64,000 nucleotides of DNA. Origin: Acorus gramineus (lineage: Eukaryota; Streptophyta; Magnoliopsida; Acorales; Acoraceae). The position numbers and the translations under genes were made by a program. This document shows, in pieces, positions 9,766 to 21,959 of the stretch; positions within the stretch are counted from its first letter, which is position 1; every line of letters starts with the position of its first letter. Under the pieces are notes generated by a model. It had not been told where the DNA came from, did no database searches, and was given only the letters and a program-made list of their open reading frames with translations. Location: NCBI GenBank assembly GCA_030737835.1, contig JAUJYN010000012.1, forward strand, positions 10,464,729-10,528,728, read 5' to 3'.

Positions 9766-10944
9766 TAAAATCATTTGCATGTGTGTTTATTCTTCTTTAA
9801 TGTTATGCTTCCACATATCTCTGAAAGTCAAAGCTTTTTATCCAATATAGTGAGGCATGCATCTTTAGCTTATCATCAATCTACCTTTCATAATTGTCAG
9901 TTTTTAGAAGATTAATTGCACAGTGTTGAATTTGGTGATAACTTTGATCAGAATATGATTGTGTATACATATCTACTTTTCATACATGTTTGTGCATTGG
10001 TTTTCCCCTTGATAAAATGATATGCATTTAACATATCTCTACCTTTTGTACTTGGCCATTTACTTCTTTTATTATAGTTGGGTTAAAAAAGCATACCTCT
10101 AAAGGAAATGTATTTTTACCCGTTATGCATATTTTAACTCTTCATTGTTGGGTGCTCAGTTTTCCTTTATTGTAGTGGCTGTCTATTGGTTATGATTATG
10201 TAATCCCATTTGTATTATCATGCTTATACCCCCATTGGGATCGATGCTACTAAGTTTCTTGAAAATATTGACTCTTCCATGGAATTCCCTGCTACGCAGT
10301 GCTTCTGGCTGTCAGATTTCTAATATATCTGATTATAGGCCTTATAAAATTGGTGCATCCTTACAGGAGGGTATTGCAATTCTTGAAACACTCTGGTGAT
10401 GTCAACATGTCTGGTGTTACAACTTGTATTTTGTTTTTTGCAACATTTATTATTCTATGCCACAGCATTTTTGCAATATAGAGATTTATTTTTTATTTTG
10501 TAGGAGGGTTGTCTGGTTATTTTATTTCATGTCGAATAAGAGTTATACTATCTCGGTATCTCCTGATAATTAAATTTTCTTTATCTCAAATTTGAGAATG
10601 TTATAAGTTGGATGCCTGTAATTTTTAGGGTTTCTTGGTCTCATCGAAATACACATTTATCATTTTTTACATGATCTTCATTCTTTCTTCCTTGATTAAT
10701 CATTTTGAACTTGTACTATAGTTAAAAGGACAGGAAATATCTTATACATTCTTAACTAACTAGGCACATTATGTTGTTGTTTTATGAGAATCTTTTGTGT
10801 CATTGTCTTTTATGTTATATTACTGACTTTGTACTTGTTGATTTAGATATACAGGGTTAGTCACACTGATATTGACAAGGTTCTACATATGATTTTCATG
10901 CTTTCATTGATAGAAAAAATTGGTGTGTGATTGATTCAGGCTAG

Positions 10945-12504
<1,560 letters not shown>

Positions 12505-13100
12505 GTCATGCAACTAGCTTGAGCATCCATGAAGTTATTGAATAGTGACTTTCCTGGCTTCTTTTAGTCCTATCTGTTGAAAGAGGTTTTTTTTTTCTTC
12601 GTTGCTGTTGTTTTGGAATTTATGGAATTGAACTTGGATGTCAGAAGAACAATTGAGTCATTGATATCAGGATGCCTGTGTCATGTATAGATGATACGTT
12701 GAGATTTTGTTTCATTTTTTCTTAAAATATTAGGGTTCAAGTCCAAATTTCAGGAATCATGTGGTTTATTGAAATCAGTTTTAGCTGGCTTTTGAAAAAC
12801 TGTTTTTGAAATTAGATTCCCAAAAGCGTAACTTTGTTAGATTCTTGGAAAACAATCTTTTTAATGTTAATAACTAAGGATGTTTCTAGTTACTATAGAA
12901 ACTAAGACCAGGTGTCTGAAAACATGGTTGGGTTAAATTGATTCCTAAAAAAACACAATCTACTAAACATTTCTCTAGAGATTAGTAGCTTTTAAGTGAT
13001 AACCCTGTTCAATTATTAATTGAAGCTTGTTTTCAGTTTGAAAACATGTTTCGGTTAAATTGATTCCTACAAAAATACAATCAACTAACATCTCCAGAGA
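12505..13100. other. 3' flank of the E2 gene
   Basis: AT-rich sequence with no open frame of note. Two similar segments (about 12905-12965 and 13030-13090, sharing GTTAAATTGATTCCTA and ACACAATCTACTAA / TACAATCAACTAA words) suggest a small diverged duplication. Confidence 0.45.
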
Positions 13101-13104
13101 AGAG

Positions 13105-13350
13105 TTTGGATCGAATCAAGCCTATTACCATCAGTCAGTATCGAACTATATTACTAATTAATCGAATTACACAGCCTAATGATTGAACTGTACAGGGAGT
13201 GACACAATACACAACGATTGGATGTGCAGTTCAATTCATAGGCTGTGATCGATTAATTGGCAATGCAATTCGATTCATAGGCTGTGATCGATTAATTGGC
13301 AATGCAATTCAATACTAATGGTACCCGGGCCTCATTGGATCCAGACTCAA
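13105..13350. mobile_element. MITE with degenerate long terminal inverted repeats
   Basis: The left end reads GTTTGGATCGAATCAAGCC, then ACCATCAGTCAGTATCGAA and AATTAATCGAATTACAC. The reverse complement of the right end reads GTCTGGATCCAATGAGGCC, then ACCATTAGTATTGAATT and AATTAATCGATCACAG. These are matching inverted ends of roughly 60-70 bp. The family has another copy at 7068-7250. Confidence 0.65.
13234..13311 (+). repeat. Two tandem copies of a 39-bp unit inside the MITE
   Basis: Units 13234-13272 and 13273-13311 are nearly identical, starting ATTCATAGGCTGTGATCGAT. This is a local slippage-type expansion within the right arm of the MITE. Confidence 0.9.
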
Positions 13351-13530
13351 TTTTTCAGTCACAAAACTAGAGGTCATAACTCCTACAATTTAAATTTATT
13401 ATAGATAAAAAAAATTCATCAAAAAAATTTATGGGGATAGTCAATTGAAACTTTAACAGATTTCTACATGCATTTTTCAAGTGATAGACTTTAGCAAACT
13501 TTCACGTACTTTTGTTGGCTTTCATAAATA

Positions 13531-13590
13531 GATTTTGATAGACATCCATTGACTTTGATAGATTTTGATAGACATCCATTGACTTTGATG
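13531..13590 (+). repeat. Two tandem copies of a 30-bp unit
   Basis: GATTTTGATAGACATCCATT begins both 13531-13560 and 13561-13590; the second unit differs only in its final base. Confidence 0.9.
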
Positions 13591-13600
13591 GACCTTCATG

Positions 13601-14045
13601 ACCCATTTGGATGGATAGAATAAAGGGTGGAATGTGGGGGGATAAGCGGAAATAAAAGTAAAAAAGTTGTTTGAGTGAGTGGTATAAAGGAGTATAGCTA
13701 TGCAGAATTAGGTGAGAATAAGCTAGTATTTGTATTTCAAGTCCCTTCATGTAATTGTGTTATTCCTCTATTGGCAAGGGGACTCACCTATTAAATCACA
13801 TGTCATCACATCAAATCATTTGTCATCACCTTTTATACATCAATGGGGCCCACATGTCAACTTTTTACACCTTATTTACATTTTATTCTTCATCAACCAA
13901 ACACTTCAATCTTCATTATTACATTTCTCAACGAGAATAACTGAAAACATAACCAAATAGAAAATTACTTATTCCATTGATAAAATCAACAATTCCAGGA
14001 ATAGGTATAAACTGCAGAATAACTTATGCTTCTATCCAAACGGGC
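13601..14045. mobile_element. MITE, copy 1 of a two-copy family
   Basis: Ends are inverted: CCCATTTGGATGGATAGAA on the left and GCCCGTTTGGATAGAAGCAT on the reverse complement of the right. The interior (about 13795-14030) matches 43540-43790 almost line for line, for example CACATGTCATCACATCAAAT, CACCTTTTATACATCAAT and CATTTTATTCTTCATCAAC. No clear target-site duplication was found. Confidence 0.75.
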
Positions 14046-14347
14046 CTCAAAGACTTATTTTTAGATTTTAAAATAATAAATTCAAATGGAAATTTATCCA
14101 ACATAATCAACGTGGGAATCGTTATATGAAAATATATCATTCATATTAATAACAAAATAAAAACTCAGATATTCAATTTCAACACGAATTATCCACACCT
14201 AACACCAAGTGCAATTTACCTAATAAATATCTTCACATATTTGAATTCATTAAAAAAACATCATTTTAACTAAATAATTACATTAATTTACCATGAATAT
14301 TGTTGTCACGGTCAACCCCACGTATGTGTAACTATGTTTAACTATAC

Positions 14348-14971
14348 TCACCGCCAATTGCTAGCATCTCCACGTTGTTGCTCTTCAGTTTGAACTTCCA
14401 GAAGGTCTTCATTGTCCTCTCGTTGTAGTTCCTCAGTTATAACATCTTCATTATTATCTTCTGTATCTTTTGGAAATTCATTTGAATAACACTCTTTAAG
14501 AAATTTTTTTTTGCAAAGCTACACAATTCACTACTATCTTCGCTCGTGTCCTATAAGGGAATGGAGGCGCCGATTTGAAAATGACGAATAATATGCCAAA
14601 TAATCTCTCGATCACATTCCTCGAGGAAGCATGACTAAGACTAAGCAACTTATTTGCGCGCTTTAGGTCACGTCCTAGACTAAACTCTTGAAGATGGTAT
14701 GAAATGGGGATAAAAATTGATGTTAATTTGGATAACCAGCATCAACCAAAAAAATATACCTAAAATATAAAAGACATTTAATTAGTATTTTTGTAAGAGA
14801 GATATATGACACTAGTAAAATATAAGTACCGGGCCGGCCTTTCTTATGTGGTATGCGTTTTGGATTGTAGAAATGACTAAATCTAACTTTTTCCATGTTG
14901 GACATTTTGAGGTCTCCATGCTGGATTGCAAACGGGCCGGCCTTTCCTAACATTTTCTTTTGACATATCAT
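14348..14971 (-). pseudogene. PIF/Harbinger (HARBI1-type) transposase C-terminal remnant
   Basis: On the minus strand 14760-14723 reads YIFLVDAGYPN, carrying the second catalytic Asp of Harbinger DDE nucleases. After an in-frame stop comes YHLQEF, then KLLSLSHASSRNVIERLFGI and PPFPYRTRAKIVVNCVALQK, the family's C-terminal blocks, then an acidic tail ending at the stop 14350-14348. The stop and a frame change between the blocks show it is dead. The frame upstream of YIFLVDAG (14971-14770) does not match the family, so a splice site or rearrangement lies there. Confidence 0.82.
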
Positions 14972-15290
14972 CCATTGTTAGGCTGGCTCTCATCAAGTCA
15001 AACTGGCTTCTACAAAAATTAATAGTCTACTAGAAGATTTTCATCAATGCTCTGATGCTCGAAAAAGTTGTAAATTAGACGTCTTATGTTTTCGGTTGGA
15101 CATGATCCTCAAAAGTACATGGCCCTTGTATCTCTCACTAGCATGCATCCATCTGAACTGTGATTTACTGAACAATATAATATATAATTTGATTACCAAG
15201 TTTTATTTAGCCACGTCAGATCTTCGTAAACAGTACACAGGTATTTCATGCAAGTACTATTTTCACACATAATGATAATATATAAAAACG

Positions 15291-15676
15291 TCATAATATA
15301 GAAGTTTGGTTCATGGAAGTATAGCATATGATATTTATTGATAGAAGATAAAACCATAGAAAACTATGGTTTAGCAGGATTACACACAACAAGGCATGCA
15401 GATTGTGGATTTAAAACCATCATAATATAGAAGTTTGGGGTCATGGAAGTATAGCATATGATATTTATTGATAGAAGATAAAACCATAGAAAACTATGGT
15501 TTAGCAGGATTACACACAACAAGGCATGCAGATTGTGGATTTAAAACCATCATAATATAGAAGTTTGGGGTCATGGAAGTATAGCATATGATATTTATTG
15601 ATAGAAGATAAAACCATAGAAAACTATGGTTTCGCAGGAGTACACAACAAGGCATGCAGGTTGTGGATCAACATTG
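15291..15676 (+). repeat. Three tandem copies of a ~130-bp unit
   Basis: Units start at 15291, 15420 and 15550 with TCATAATATAGAAGTTTGG. The second differs from the first by about two bases; the third diverges near its end. Each unit contains the small perfect hairpin AAACCATAG AAAA CTATGGTTT. The right arm of the inverted duplication has a single equivalent, so the tripling came later. It lies just downstream of the minus-strand peptide gene. Confidence 0.95.
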
Positions 15677-15773
15677 CCTTTTTTATTCTAATATGGTTTC
15701 TAATATGGTTTATGGTGAAGCATATTCATCATAAACCTTTATTCTATATAGATAGTACAACCAGGATTTGTCG

Positions 15774-15992
15774 TTAAACAATGCACCCGATGATGCAGTT
15801 GATGCTATTCAGTTCACATTTGATAAGGCACAGCGCATACGAAGTGATTGGTTGTGTGATCGGGCATGCCCTCACGCACATTTGGCGTTTCGCCTCACAA
15901 TCCGCGATGCAACGGCTTTGTGCATTGGCGGTGGAGGCCACCACGAACACGACGAGCATTGCAATCACAAAAGCTATCTCAAACTTGGCCAT
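15774..15992 (-). CDS. Secreted eight-cysteine peptide, copy A
   Basis: Single exon, 72 residues. Residues 1-24 are a signal peptide (AFVIAMLVVFVVASTANA), with likely cleavage before Gln25. The mature part has cysteines at 28, 32, 39, 43, 55, 59, 66 and 70, that is C-x3-C-x6-C-x3-C repeated twice with an 11-residue spacer (ACPITQPITSYALC). The doubled CX3C pairs recall alpha-hairpinin or thionin-like defence peptides, but I cannot assign a named family. It faces copy B (17760-17981) head to head. A TATA box lies at 16074-16064 on the minus strand, and the leader is nearly identical to that of copy B. Antisense frames over it are shadows. Confidence 0.82.
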   Translation of the reverse strand: MAKFEIAFVIAMLVVFVVASTANAQSRCIADCEAKRQMCVRACPITQPITSYALCLIKCELNSINCIIGCIV

Positions 15993-16063
15993 TGGAAAAT
16001 CAAGGAATGTATAACAATAGAAGGAAAAGTGTTTGGTGCAGATACTGAGGGACTGGATGAGGA

Positions 16064-16074
16064 GGTTTATATAG
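16064..16074 (-). promoter_or_regulatory. TATA box of peptide gene A
   Basis: Minus-strand CTCTATATAAACC lies about 75 bases before the ATG. The same word stands at the same distance before copy B. Confidence 0.75.
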
Positions 16075-16428
16075 AGGATGTTTGGTGGTATAGATTGGTG
16101 GAAGTAAACTATGCTACATTATAGTGAAATCAATGCCTTCCAGTAATAATAGTAATGCAGGGCCACACAGTGGTGCTGGAATTCAACCCTTATCTCATTC
16201 AAATATTTTATTGTTTTTCGGATCATGCATGTCAATGGTTCAACTTACATGAAATATAAGCTATTATTCGATTAATTGAACTGGACTATTTGTTAACATT
16301 TGTCCAGTTGATATGTTATAAGGCATAATTTGTATTGTTCAGTTGTGTGATTGTGTCCATTGGTGACTTGTGAACACCAAAACATATATGTTGTTTGTTA
16401 TATTTTTAGCCTGCTTAGTTGAAATTTG

Positions 16429-17319
16429 GAGAGGACGATCAACCAAAACAAATTAGAATATGTTATTTTACTAGAAAATCAACCCAAATGCAAAGACCAC
16501 CTAATCTTCGAATAGCTAGTCATGAAATATAATGAAACTAAAAACAGTACAATTAGATGGACTAATAGTACAATTGCCATACTTCTTGATGGTGATCATG
16601 ATCATTCTACAAATGAGTACTGGTGATCATTAAGGATTCAATGAGATAAAGGGTATATAAGTTATTTTAGGATGTAAAATAGTAAATTGGATTTTTTTTT
16701 TGTATAATTTTAAAAAATGGACTATTTTGGTATTTGTAGTTTCAAAGTTTCAAGATATTTGTTTAGCATTGTTACCCTCATTTTTACAGTCTCAAATGGA
16801 GTTCGTTAATCTCCTCCACTCACTGTAATGAGTATATATCTCGTTGAAAATTTCACATTTTCTATAAATAATATTACTCAATTTATTAGAGTAAATACTT
16901 TATAAAAGTACACACCTTCATCACATGAATTATATATGATTTTTTAAAAATGAAAATGTAGATTGACTGCGTTTGACACAGTAAAAAGGACGGAGTGCAA
17001 TATTTCCCCAAAAATATTCTGCTCTTGGAATACATGTTCCTTTTTTTATTTTATATGTTGACTGAGAAAGGATATTGGGAGGAAAACAAAGTTAAGAAAC
17101 ACCTTTTTTAAAAAAAATTTGCATGGTAACTAAATTATCGCTATGGAAGAACAATGTACATGAGGATTCTTACAACAGAAAAGAGGGGAAGCTAAGGCTA
17201 TAAACAAAATAAAAGGATGAAGAGAGATCAACTCCCTCATCCTTTACAAAAAGATATCAGATTAGCACCAAAATAAGCCCAAAAAATAAAAAGACTAGAG
17301 AAAGTCTCATTTCTGTGTC
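16429..17319. other. Unique spacer between the inverted arms
   Basis: AT-rich, no coding frame. About 16800-16995 resembles the dispersed AT-rich MITE family (ATATCTCGTTGAAAATT-type words and a GAGTGCAATATTT end). The rest is unassigned. It lies about 350 bases beyond each TATA box, so it forms the centre of a divergent promoter region. Confidence 0.5.
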
Positions 17320-17676
17320 CTTTCCCAAGTTCAACCAAGTAGGCTAAAACTATAACAAACAACATATATTTTGGCGTTCGCAAGTCATCAATGGACAACT
17401 GAACAATATAGATTATGCCTTATAGACAGATCAACTGAACAAATGGTAAGTTGTTAAACAAATAATCCAGTTCAATTAATCGAATAATAGCTTATTTTTC
17501 ATGTACGTTGAACCATTGACATGCATGATCCAAAAAGCAATAAAATATTTGAATGAGATAAGGGTTGAATTTCAGCATCACTGTGTGGTCCTGCATTACT
17601 ATTATTACTTGAAGGCATTGATTTCACTATAATGTATCCTAGCTTACTTCCACCAATCTATACCACCAAACATCCT

Positions 17677-17687
17677 CTATATAAACC
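17677..17687 (+). promoter_or_regulatory. TATA box of peptide gene B
   Basis: CTATATAAACC about 75 bases before the ATG at 17760, followed by a leader nearly identical to that of copy A. Confidence 0.8.
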
Positions 17688-17759
17688 CTGTCCATCCAGT
17701 CCCTCAGTATCTACACCAAACACTTTTCCTTCTATTGTTATAAATTTCTTGTTTTTCCA

Positions 17760-17981
17760 ATGGCCAAGTTTCAGGCAGCTTTTGTGATTGCGATGCTTGT
17801 CGTGTTTATGGTGGCCTCCACCACCAATGCGCAAATCCAATGCATCACAAATTGTCAGGAGAGACGCCAAATGTGCGTGAGGGCATGCCCGATCACACAA
17901 CCGATCACTCAGTATGCGCTGTGCCTTATCAAATGTGAACTGAATAGCATCAACTGCCTCCTCGGGTGCATTGTTGCATGA
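17760..17981 (+). CDS. Secreted eight-cysteine peptide, copy B
   Basis: Single exon, 73 residues. The signal peptide is 1-24 (AFVIAMLVVFMVASTTNA). Cysteines fall at the same eight positions as in copy A (28, 32, 39, 43, 55, 59, 66, 70). The two proteins differ at 14 of 72 aligned residues. Seven differences fall within residues 26-35, the first loop of the mature peptide, while the stretch from Cys39 to residue 50 and the second half up to Cys66 are nearly unchanged. The C-terminus has one extra Ala. The protein is probably exported and disulfide-bonded; a defence or signalling role is inference only. Some plus-strand upstream sequence is shared with copy A, so expression is likely similar. 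Confidence 0.85.
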   Translation: MAKFQAAFVIAMLVVFMVASTTNAQIQCITNCQERRQMCVRACPITQPITQYALCLIKCELNSINCLLGCIVA

Positions 17982-18364
17982 CAAATCCAAATCCTGGTTG
18001 TCCTATCTATATAGAATAAAGGTTTATGATGAATATGCTTGACCATAAACCATATTAGAATAAAAAAAAAGGCAATGTCGATCCATAACTTGCCTTGTTG
18101 TAGTACTCCCGCTAAATCATAGTTTTCTATGGTTTTCTTCTACCAATAAATATCATATATGCTACTTCCTTGACCCAAAACTTTCTGATGTTTTATTATC
18201 ATTGTGTGTGAAATTAGTACTTGAATGAAATACCTGTGTAAGTTGAATATGTGACTAATTAAAACTTGGTAATCAAATTATTGTTGAGTGACAACGAGAA
18301 CAACACGGATGCTAACTAGTGAGAGAGACAACAGGCATGTGCTTTTGAGTAGGCGCTGTATATT

Positions 18365-18640
18365 CATTCTTTTTTAATTACAATCCTATATGCATTGTTA
18401 AAAATCCAATAAATCATATGCATCGATAGATGATGTATATACATCGTTAATTTTTTTTTCACATTTTATTAAAAAAAGGATTCATTCAATTCAAAATAGA
18501 GTGATATACATTTTTAAATAAAGCATGTACATCTAACAATGATGTTTATTGTTTTTTTTAAATAAAAACATATGTGAACTACGTTTTGAATTGGACTATA
18601 AAAATGATTGACTCTAACATTTTCTTTTTTAATACATATC
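18365..18640 (+). mobile_element. AT-rich MITE inserted in the right arm
   Basis: Contains ATTACAATCCTATATGC, GATTCATTCAATTCAAAAT, a run of ATATACATTTTTAAATAAAG, and ends in GATTGACTCTAACATT. These words recur in the copies at 34625-34905 and, reversed, 34985-35262. It is absent from the left arm of the duplication. Confidence 0.65.
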
Positions 18641-18735
18641 AAGTTGAACCGGCTATCTAAGATGTCTCATTTACAACTTTTCGAGTATTAATTAGAGAAG
18701 AGCCAGCCCTAATAAATGGTGACAAAGGCGGTCTC

Positions 18736-20040
18736 GCCTAAGCCCCATATTCCAGCGGACCTAAAATCTAAAAATAATTTTTTTGTATCATAGGAATTTT
18801 ATTTTTCATATTTTTGTATATATTTTAATTTTTTTATTATTATATCTCTTACGTATATACATTATAATATATATTTAATATTTTAATATCTTAGTATACG
18901 CGCACCCATACACATACACATTACACACACACAAACAAACACATTATAGACACTCGATAAAATATGTACACAGAGTGAGATAGTACACATAATTAACATA
19001 ACATGCTGTACTGGAATGACCCAACACGCCATGGGGGGGGGGGGGGGGGGGGTTGGTCCAACATGACTCACATCTAATTACCTCCATTTCTAGTGTGACA
19101 GAGTTATTCTTCCCCCAACAAATTTATCGAAATAGATAACAATCATTGCAGAATAAAAAAATATTTATTTGATTATCTCTTTTAAAATTATCATTGAAAA
19201 ATGTAAAAATGACTTTTTGTTGTTTGGATTACTTTGAATAAAGTAATAATAAATGGGAATAAGAGATGACTAAGTGTTTATAATTGTTTAAATGATAATT
19301 ATACGTACCCCAGTATAAATTGTTTGTGTTTGAATAAGTATTAAAGATGTGTGTAGTGATATTATAGATGTGACTTTTTTTATGTCCGTAAAAGTATGAC
19401 TTTAATGTTTTGAAAATGACATATAAAGATATTTTCATTTGTTGACATAAATAATTTTTTATAAACAATTTCAACACCCCTAGAATATCAGGCCTATTCT
19501 AATTTATCCAAGGAGAGCTAGAAGTTTATTCTCTCAAAATAAATTTATTTTTCTTATTCCTCTTTGTTCCCCCTTATTCCCAATTTATGCCTCATCCCAA
19601 AAGGGAGTTGTTAACATATCATGTGTATTGGTTTCTCTGTGTGGTGTGCCATATCAATGTCATGTCATGTCATGTCGGCTTAACCTGTGTTACCCCCCTG
19701 GTTCAGACTTGATAACTAAAATTATTTATAGGAAAATAATATGTTTAATCCTTTTTTCTGTCCAAATTCCACTCCCCATATATTTTATAAAAATTTAATA
19801 GTATACCTCATACATCATCAAATAAGGTATATTTTTTTTATATGTAAAAAGTGAATTATATATTCTAATAAATCACGTGAATATATTTATAGAAAATGTA
19901 AAAAAATTCTAATGATGCATATACCTAGTTAAAATGAGTAGATAACACTGTCAAGATGCATGAGATTAAAAAAATGATTATGTACCTTCCCCGTTTTCTC
20001 ACCGACCCACCATTCATATTTACCAATAACTAAATCCACC
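18736..20040. other. Intergenic AT-rich region
   Basis: No gene seen. It includes a CA-rich stretch (18895-18945), a run of 20 G at 19033-19052 and low-complexity AT sequence. Confidence 0.5.
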
Positions 20041-20046
20041 CCTAGA

Positions 20047-20056
20047 TATATAAAAG
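20047..20056 (+). promoter_or_regulatory. TATA box of the small gene at 20.1-21.8 kb
   Basis: TATATAAAAG lies about 30 bases before a sharp switch to GC- and CT-rich leader sequence. Confidence 0.65.
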
Positions 20057-20079
20057 TGAAATCTGCCCGTGCAAAAGCC

Positions 20080-21827
20080 ACCCCAACCGTTTCCAGACTT
20101 TAGTTCTCTCTCTTTGTTCATCTCCCTCAGTCCCTCCTCCTCCCCCACGGCCGTTCTCCTTCCCGACCCTCCCTGTCGTCGTTGCCGTGTCTTCAGCCGT
20201 CATTCTCAGCCCCCCGTGCCCCCATCCGGTCTCCGGCAAGAACACCCACTGTGGCTTGGTAGGTATACACATTCCTCCTCTTCTTCTTCATGTTCTTCTC
20301 CGGTGAAGCTTGGGTATTGATTGATTTTTTCATGTTTTAACCCAAATTATGTATGATTTTCAAGTGTGGGTGTGCCATTGCTACTGAATGAGATGTATTT
20401 TGCAAACCCTAGTTGTGAATTTTTTTTCTTATTTGCATGGTAACCCTAGATTTTATTAGAAACAACTAAATATTCATTTTTGGAAAACAAATTTAATCCT
20501 AGTCATCCAATTTATAAGAAGACTATATACAGATAAATAGTGCGAATCTGAGGAAAGTCATCCAATTTATCAGAAGAATATTTTTTGAATAAAAAAGGTA
20601 GATGTTTGCTATCTGATTTCATTTCTAAACTCGAATTTATCAGAAGAATACATATGGATAAATAATGCTATGCTAATTTCTATGAGACAAGTAGAAATGG
20701 GACCAGGCAAAATATACATTAAGAATTAAGAATAGAATACATGACATACTTGAGCCCTAGATAGGCCACTAGAGGTGACATCAATATCTTGCCACAGGCA
20801 GAATAAGCAAGTGGCAAGTTAAAATATCATAACTAATTAGGATATAGCCTCATAGTAAAAAAAACCTTTATACTGTTTCCCAGTTTCGATTTTGTTTGTA
20901 TATTTTAGCATGATCCTTCAAGGATGGCTGAAGTCTGAAGACGCAGGTGAATCTCTCTTTATTTTTATGTCCAAAAGTCCACAGCTCTACTGCTTTCAGA
21001 ATCCCAAACTTCTAGCTATAGCATTATGAAAGTCCTTTGGCTGTACAATATGCATCCCCACAGGCTATTTTTACTGCCATGCACCATTCATATGTAACAA
21101 CATTCTTTAATTGTAGACTTCACATGTTAGTTAATATTTAGCGGTACCCAGTATAGAGTCCTGGAAGTTGAGAGACTGAATACAATCCTAACATTTGGAT
21201 TTTTTGCACAAAGCCTTTCTCAACCCGTCAACCTGAGGACTTTACCATTATTTAATATAGTCTTTATTGTAATATAATTACACACATCTTTAAGTAAGTG
21301 GAGAGGTGAGATACAATTTTTTATCTTTCATGAAGATTAGCAATCAGTGAATCTACCAAAGTTTCCACAAAAATTAAATTTAACATTTTGAACCAATGAA
21401 AGCATAACTTAGATATGTCACTGAAGCAAGCAGTAAAAGAGAAATCTTTGCAGTGGGAACCTCTTCCGACGCTGATTCGGTAATAAGTTTGATTATTCAT
21501 GCGTGGAATCCTTACTCGATTAAGTTATGTTTATATATGACCTTCAACTCTTTTTCACAGCGTATTACAACTGTGGCTCAATATATTGAACGTTTTCTCG
21601 GTAGAGGATCCACCATCATACTGGAGCATAGAGCCATTCAAGACGGGATTCATTTCTTTGGTGTACCTATACTACATATCTTTGTCAATCTAGGGCCAAT
21701 ATTGAATGTATCTTTGTATGCCTTTTTTTGTGTGGCAGTCCAGATGGGTTGGAGAGATCAGTCACTTGTATTCAAGACCATAACTGTCTTTATATTGGGG
21801 ATGTGTTCATTCCGAAATTTAATTTAA
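20080..21827 (+). CDS. Putative small-protein gene, family unknown
   Basis: Model: a GC-rich leader exon from about 20080 to 20258 (donor GTAGGT); exon 2 at 20909-20946 with the first ATG at 20910; exon 3 at 21454-21479; exon 4 from 21561. The exons join in frame and read MILQGWLKSEDA, then VGTSSDADS, then RITTVAQYIERFLGRGSTII and LEHRAIQDGIHFFGVPILHI. Reading on without a further intron gives a stop at 21825-21827 and about 109 residues; the last 39 look less protein-like, so a donor at 21708 (GTATCT) with a later exon is possible. I do not recognise the family. The TATA box, leader and consistent phases argue for a real gene; it may also be a decayed one. Confidence 0.5.
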
Positions 21828-21959
21828 ATTTGTGTTTTCATTTCTAAATGTGTTAATGTATTTGGGGAAAAAAAGTGTCAATGTATTTGAAAAAAAAAAA
21901 AAAAGCAGGCCCTCTTTTATCAATGTGTTGAGAGACAAAATAAATAAATAAATAAGAGT

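Larger units (their letters stand above)
14975..16428 (+). repeat. Left arm of a large inverted duplication
   Basis: The reverse complement of this arm follows 17320-18730. Matching landmarks from outside in are GGCTGGCTCT; CTCGAAAA.GTTGTAAAT; CTCACTAG..GCATCC; TTGATTACCAAGTTTTA; CATAGAAAACTATG; the whole peptide gene; TATTCGATTAATTGAACTGG; and GCCTGCTTAGTTGAA. The arm contains the minus-strand cysteine-rich peptide gene and a threefold 130-bp tandem repeat missing from the other arm. Limits are good to about 20 bases inside, less outside. Confidence 0.9.
17320..18730 (+). repeat. Right arm of the large inverted duplication
   Basis: Reverse-complement partner of 14975-16428. It carries the plus-strand peptide gene. 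It has one copy of the unit tripled in the left arm, and it is interrupted at about 18365-18640 by an AT-rich MITE that the left arm lacks, so that insertion came after the duplication. Confidence 0.9.

Noticed and set aside
15340-15365. miR156-like text (TTGATAGAAGATA) in the tandem repeat
   Set aside because: Only part of the seed matches and there is no suitable precursor fold.
15768-16124. 118-codon open frame antisense to peptide gene A (and 17658-17990 antisense to B)
   Set aside because: No signal or domain; it stays open because it mirrors the conserved peptide gene and its leader. The sense frames have a signal peptide and TATA box.
19033-19052. G20 run considered as a structured regulatory element
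   Set aside because: Plain homopolymer in AT-rich spacer, with a similar G18 at 37849; length may also be a sequencing artefact.
21708-21738. Possible 31-bp intron in the small gene, giving an end SRWVGEISHLYSRP
   Set aside because: Too short for a plant intron; left as a note in the gene model only.
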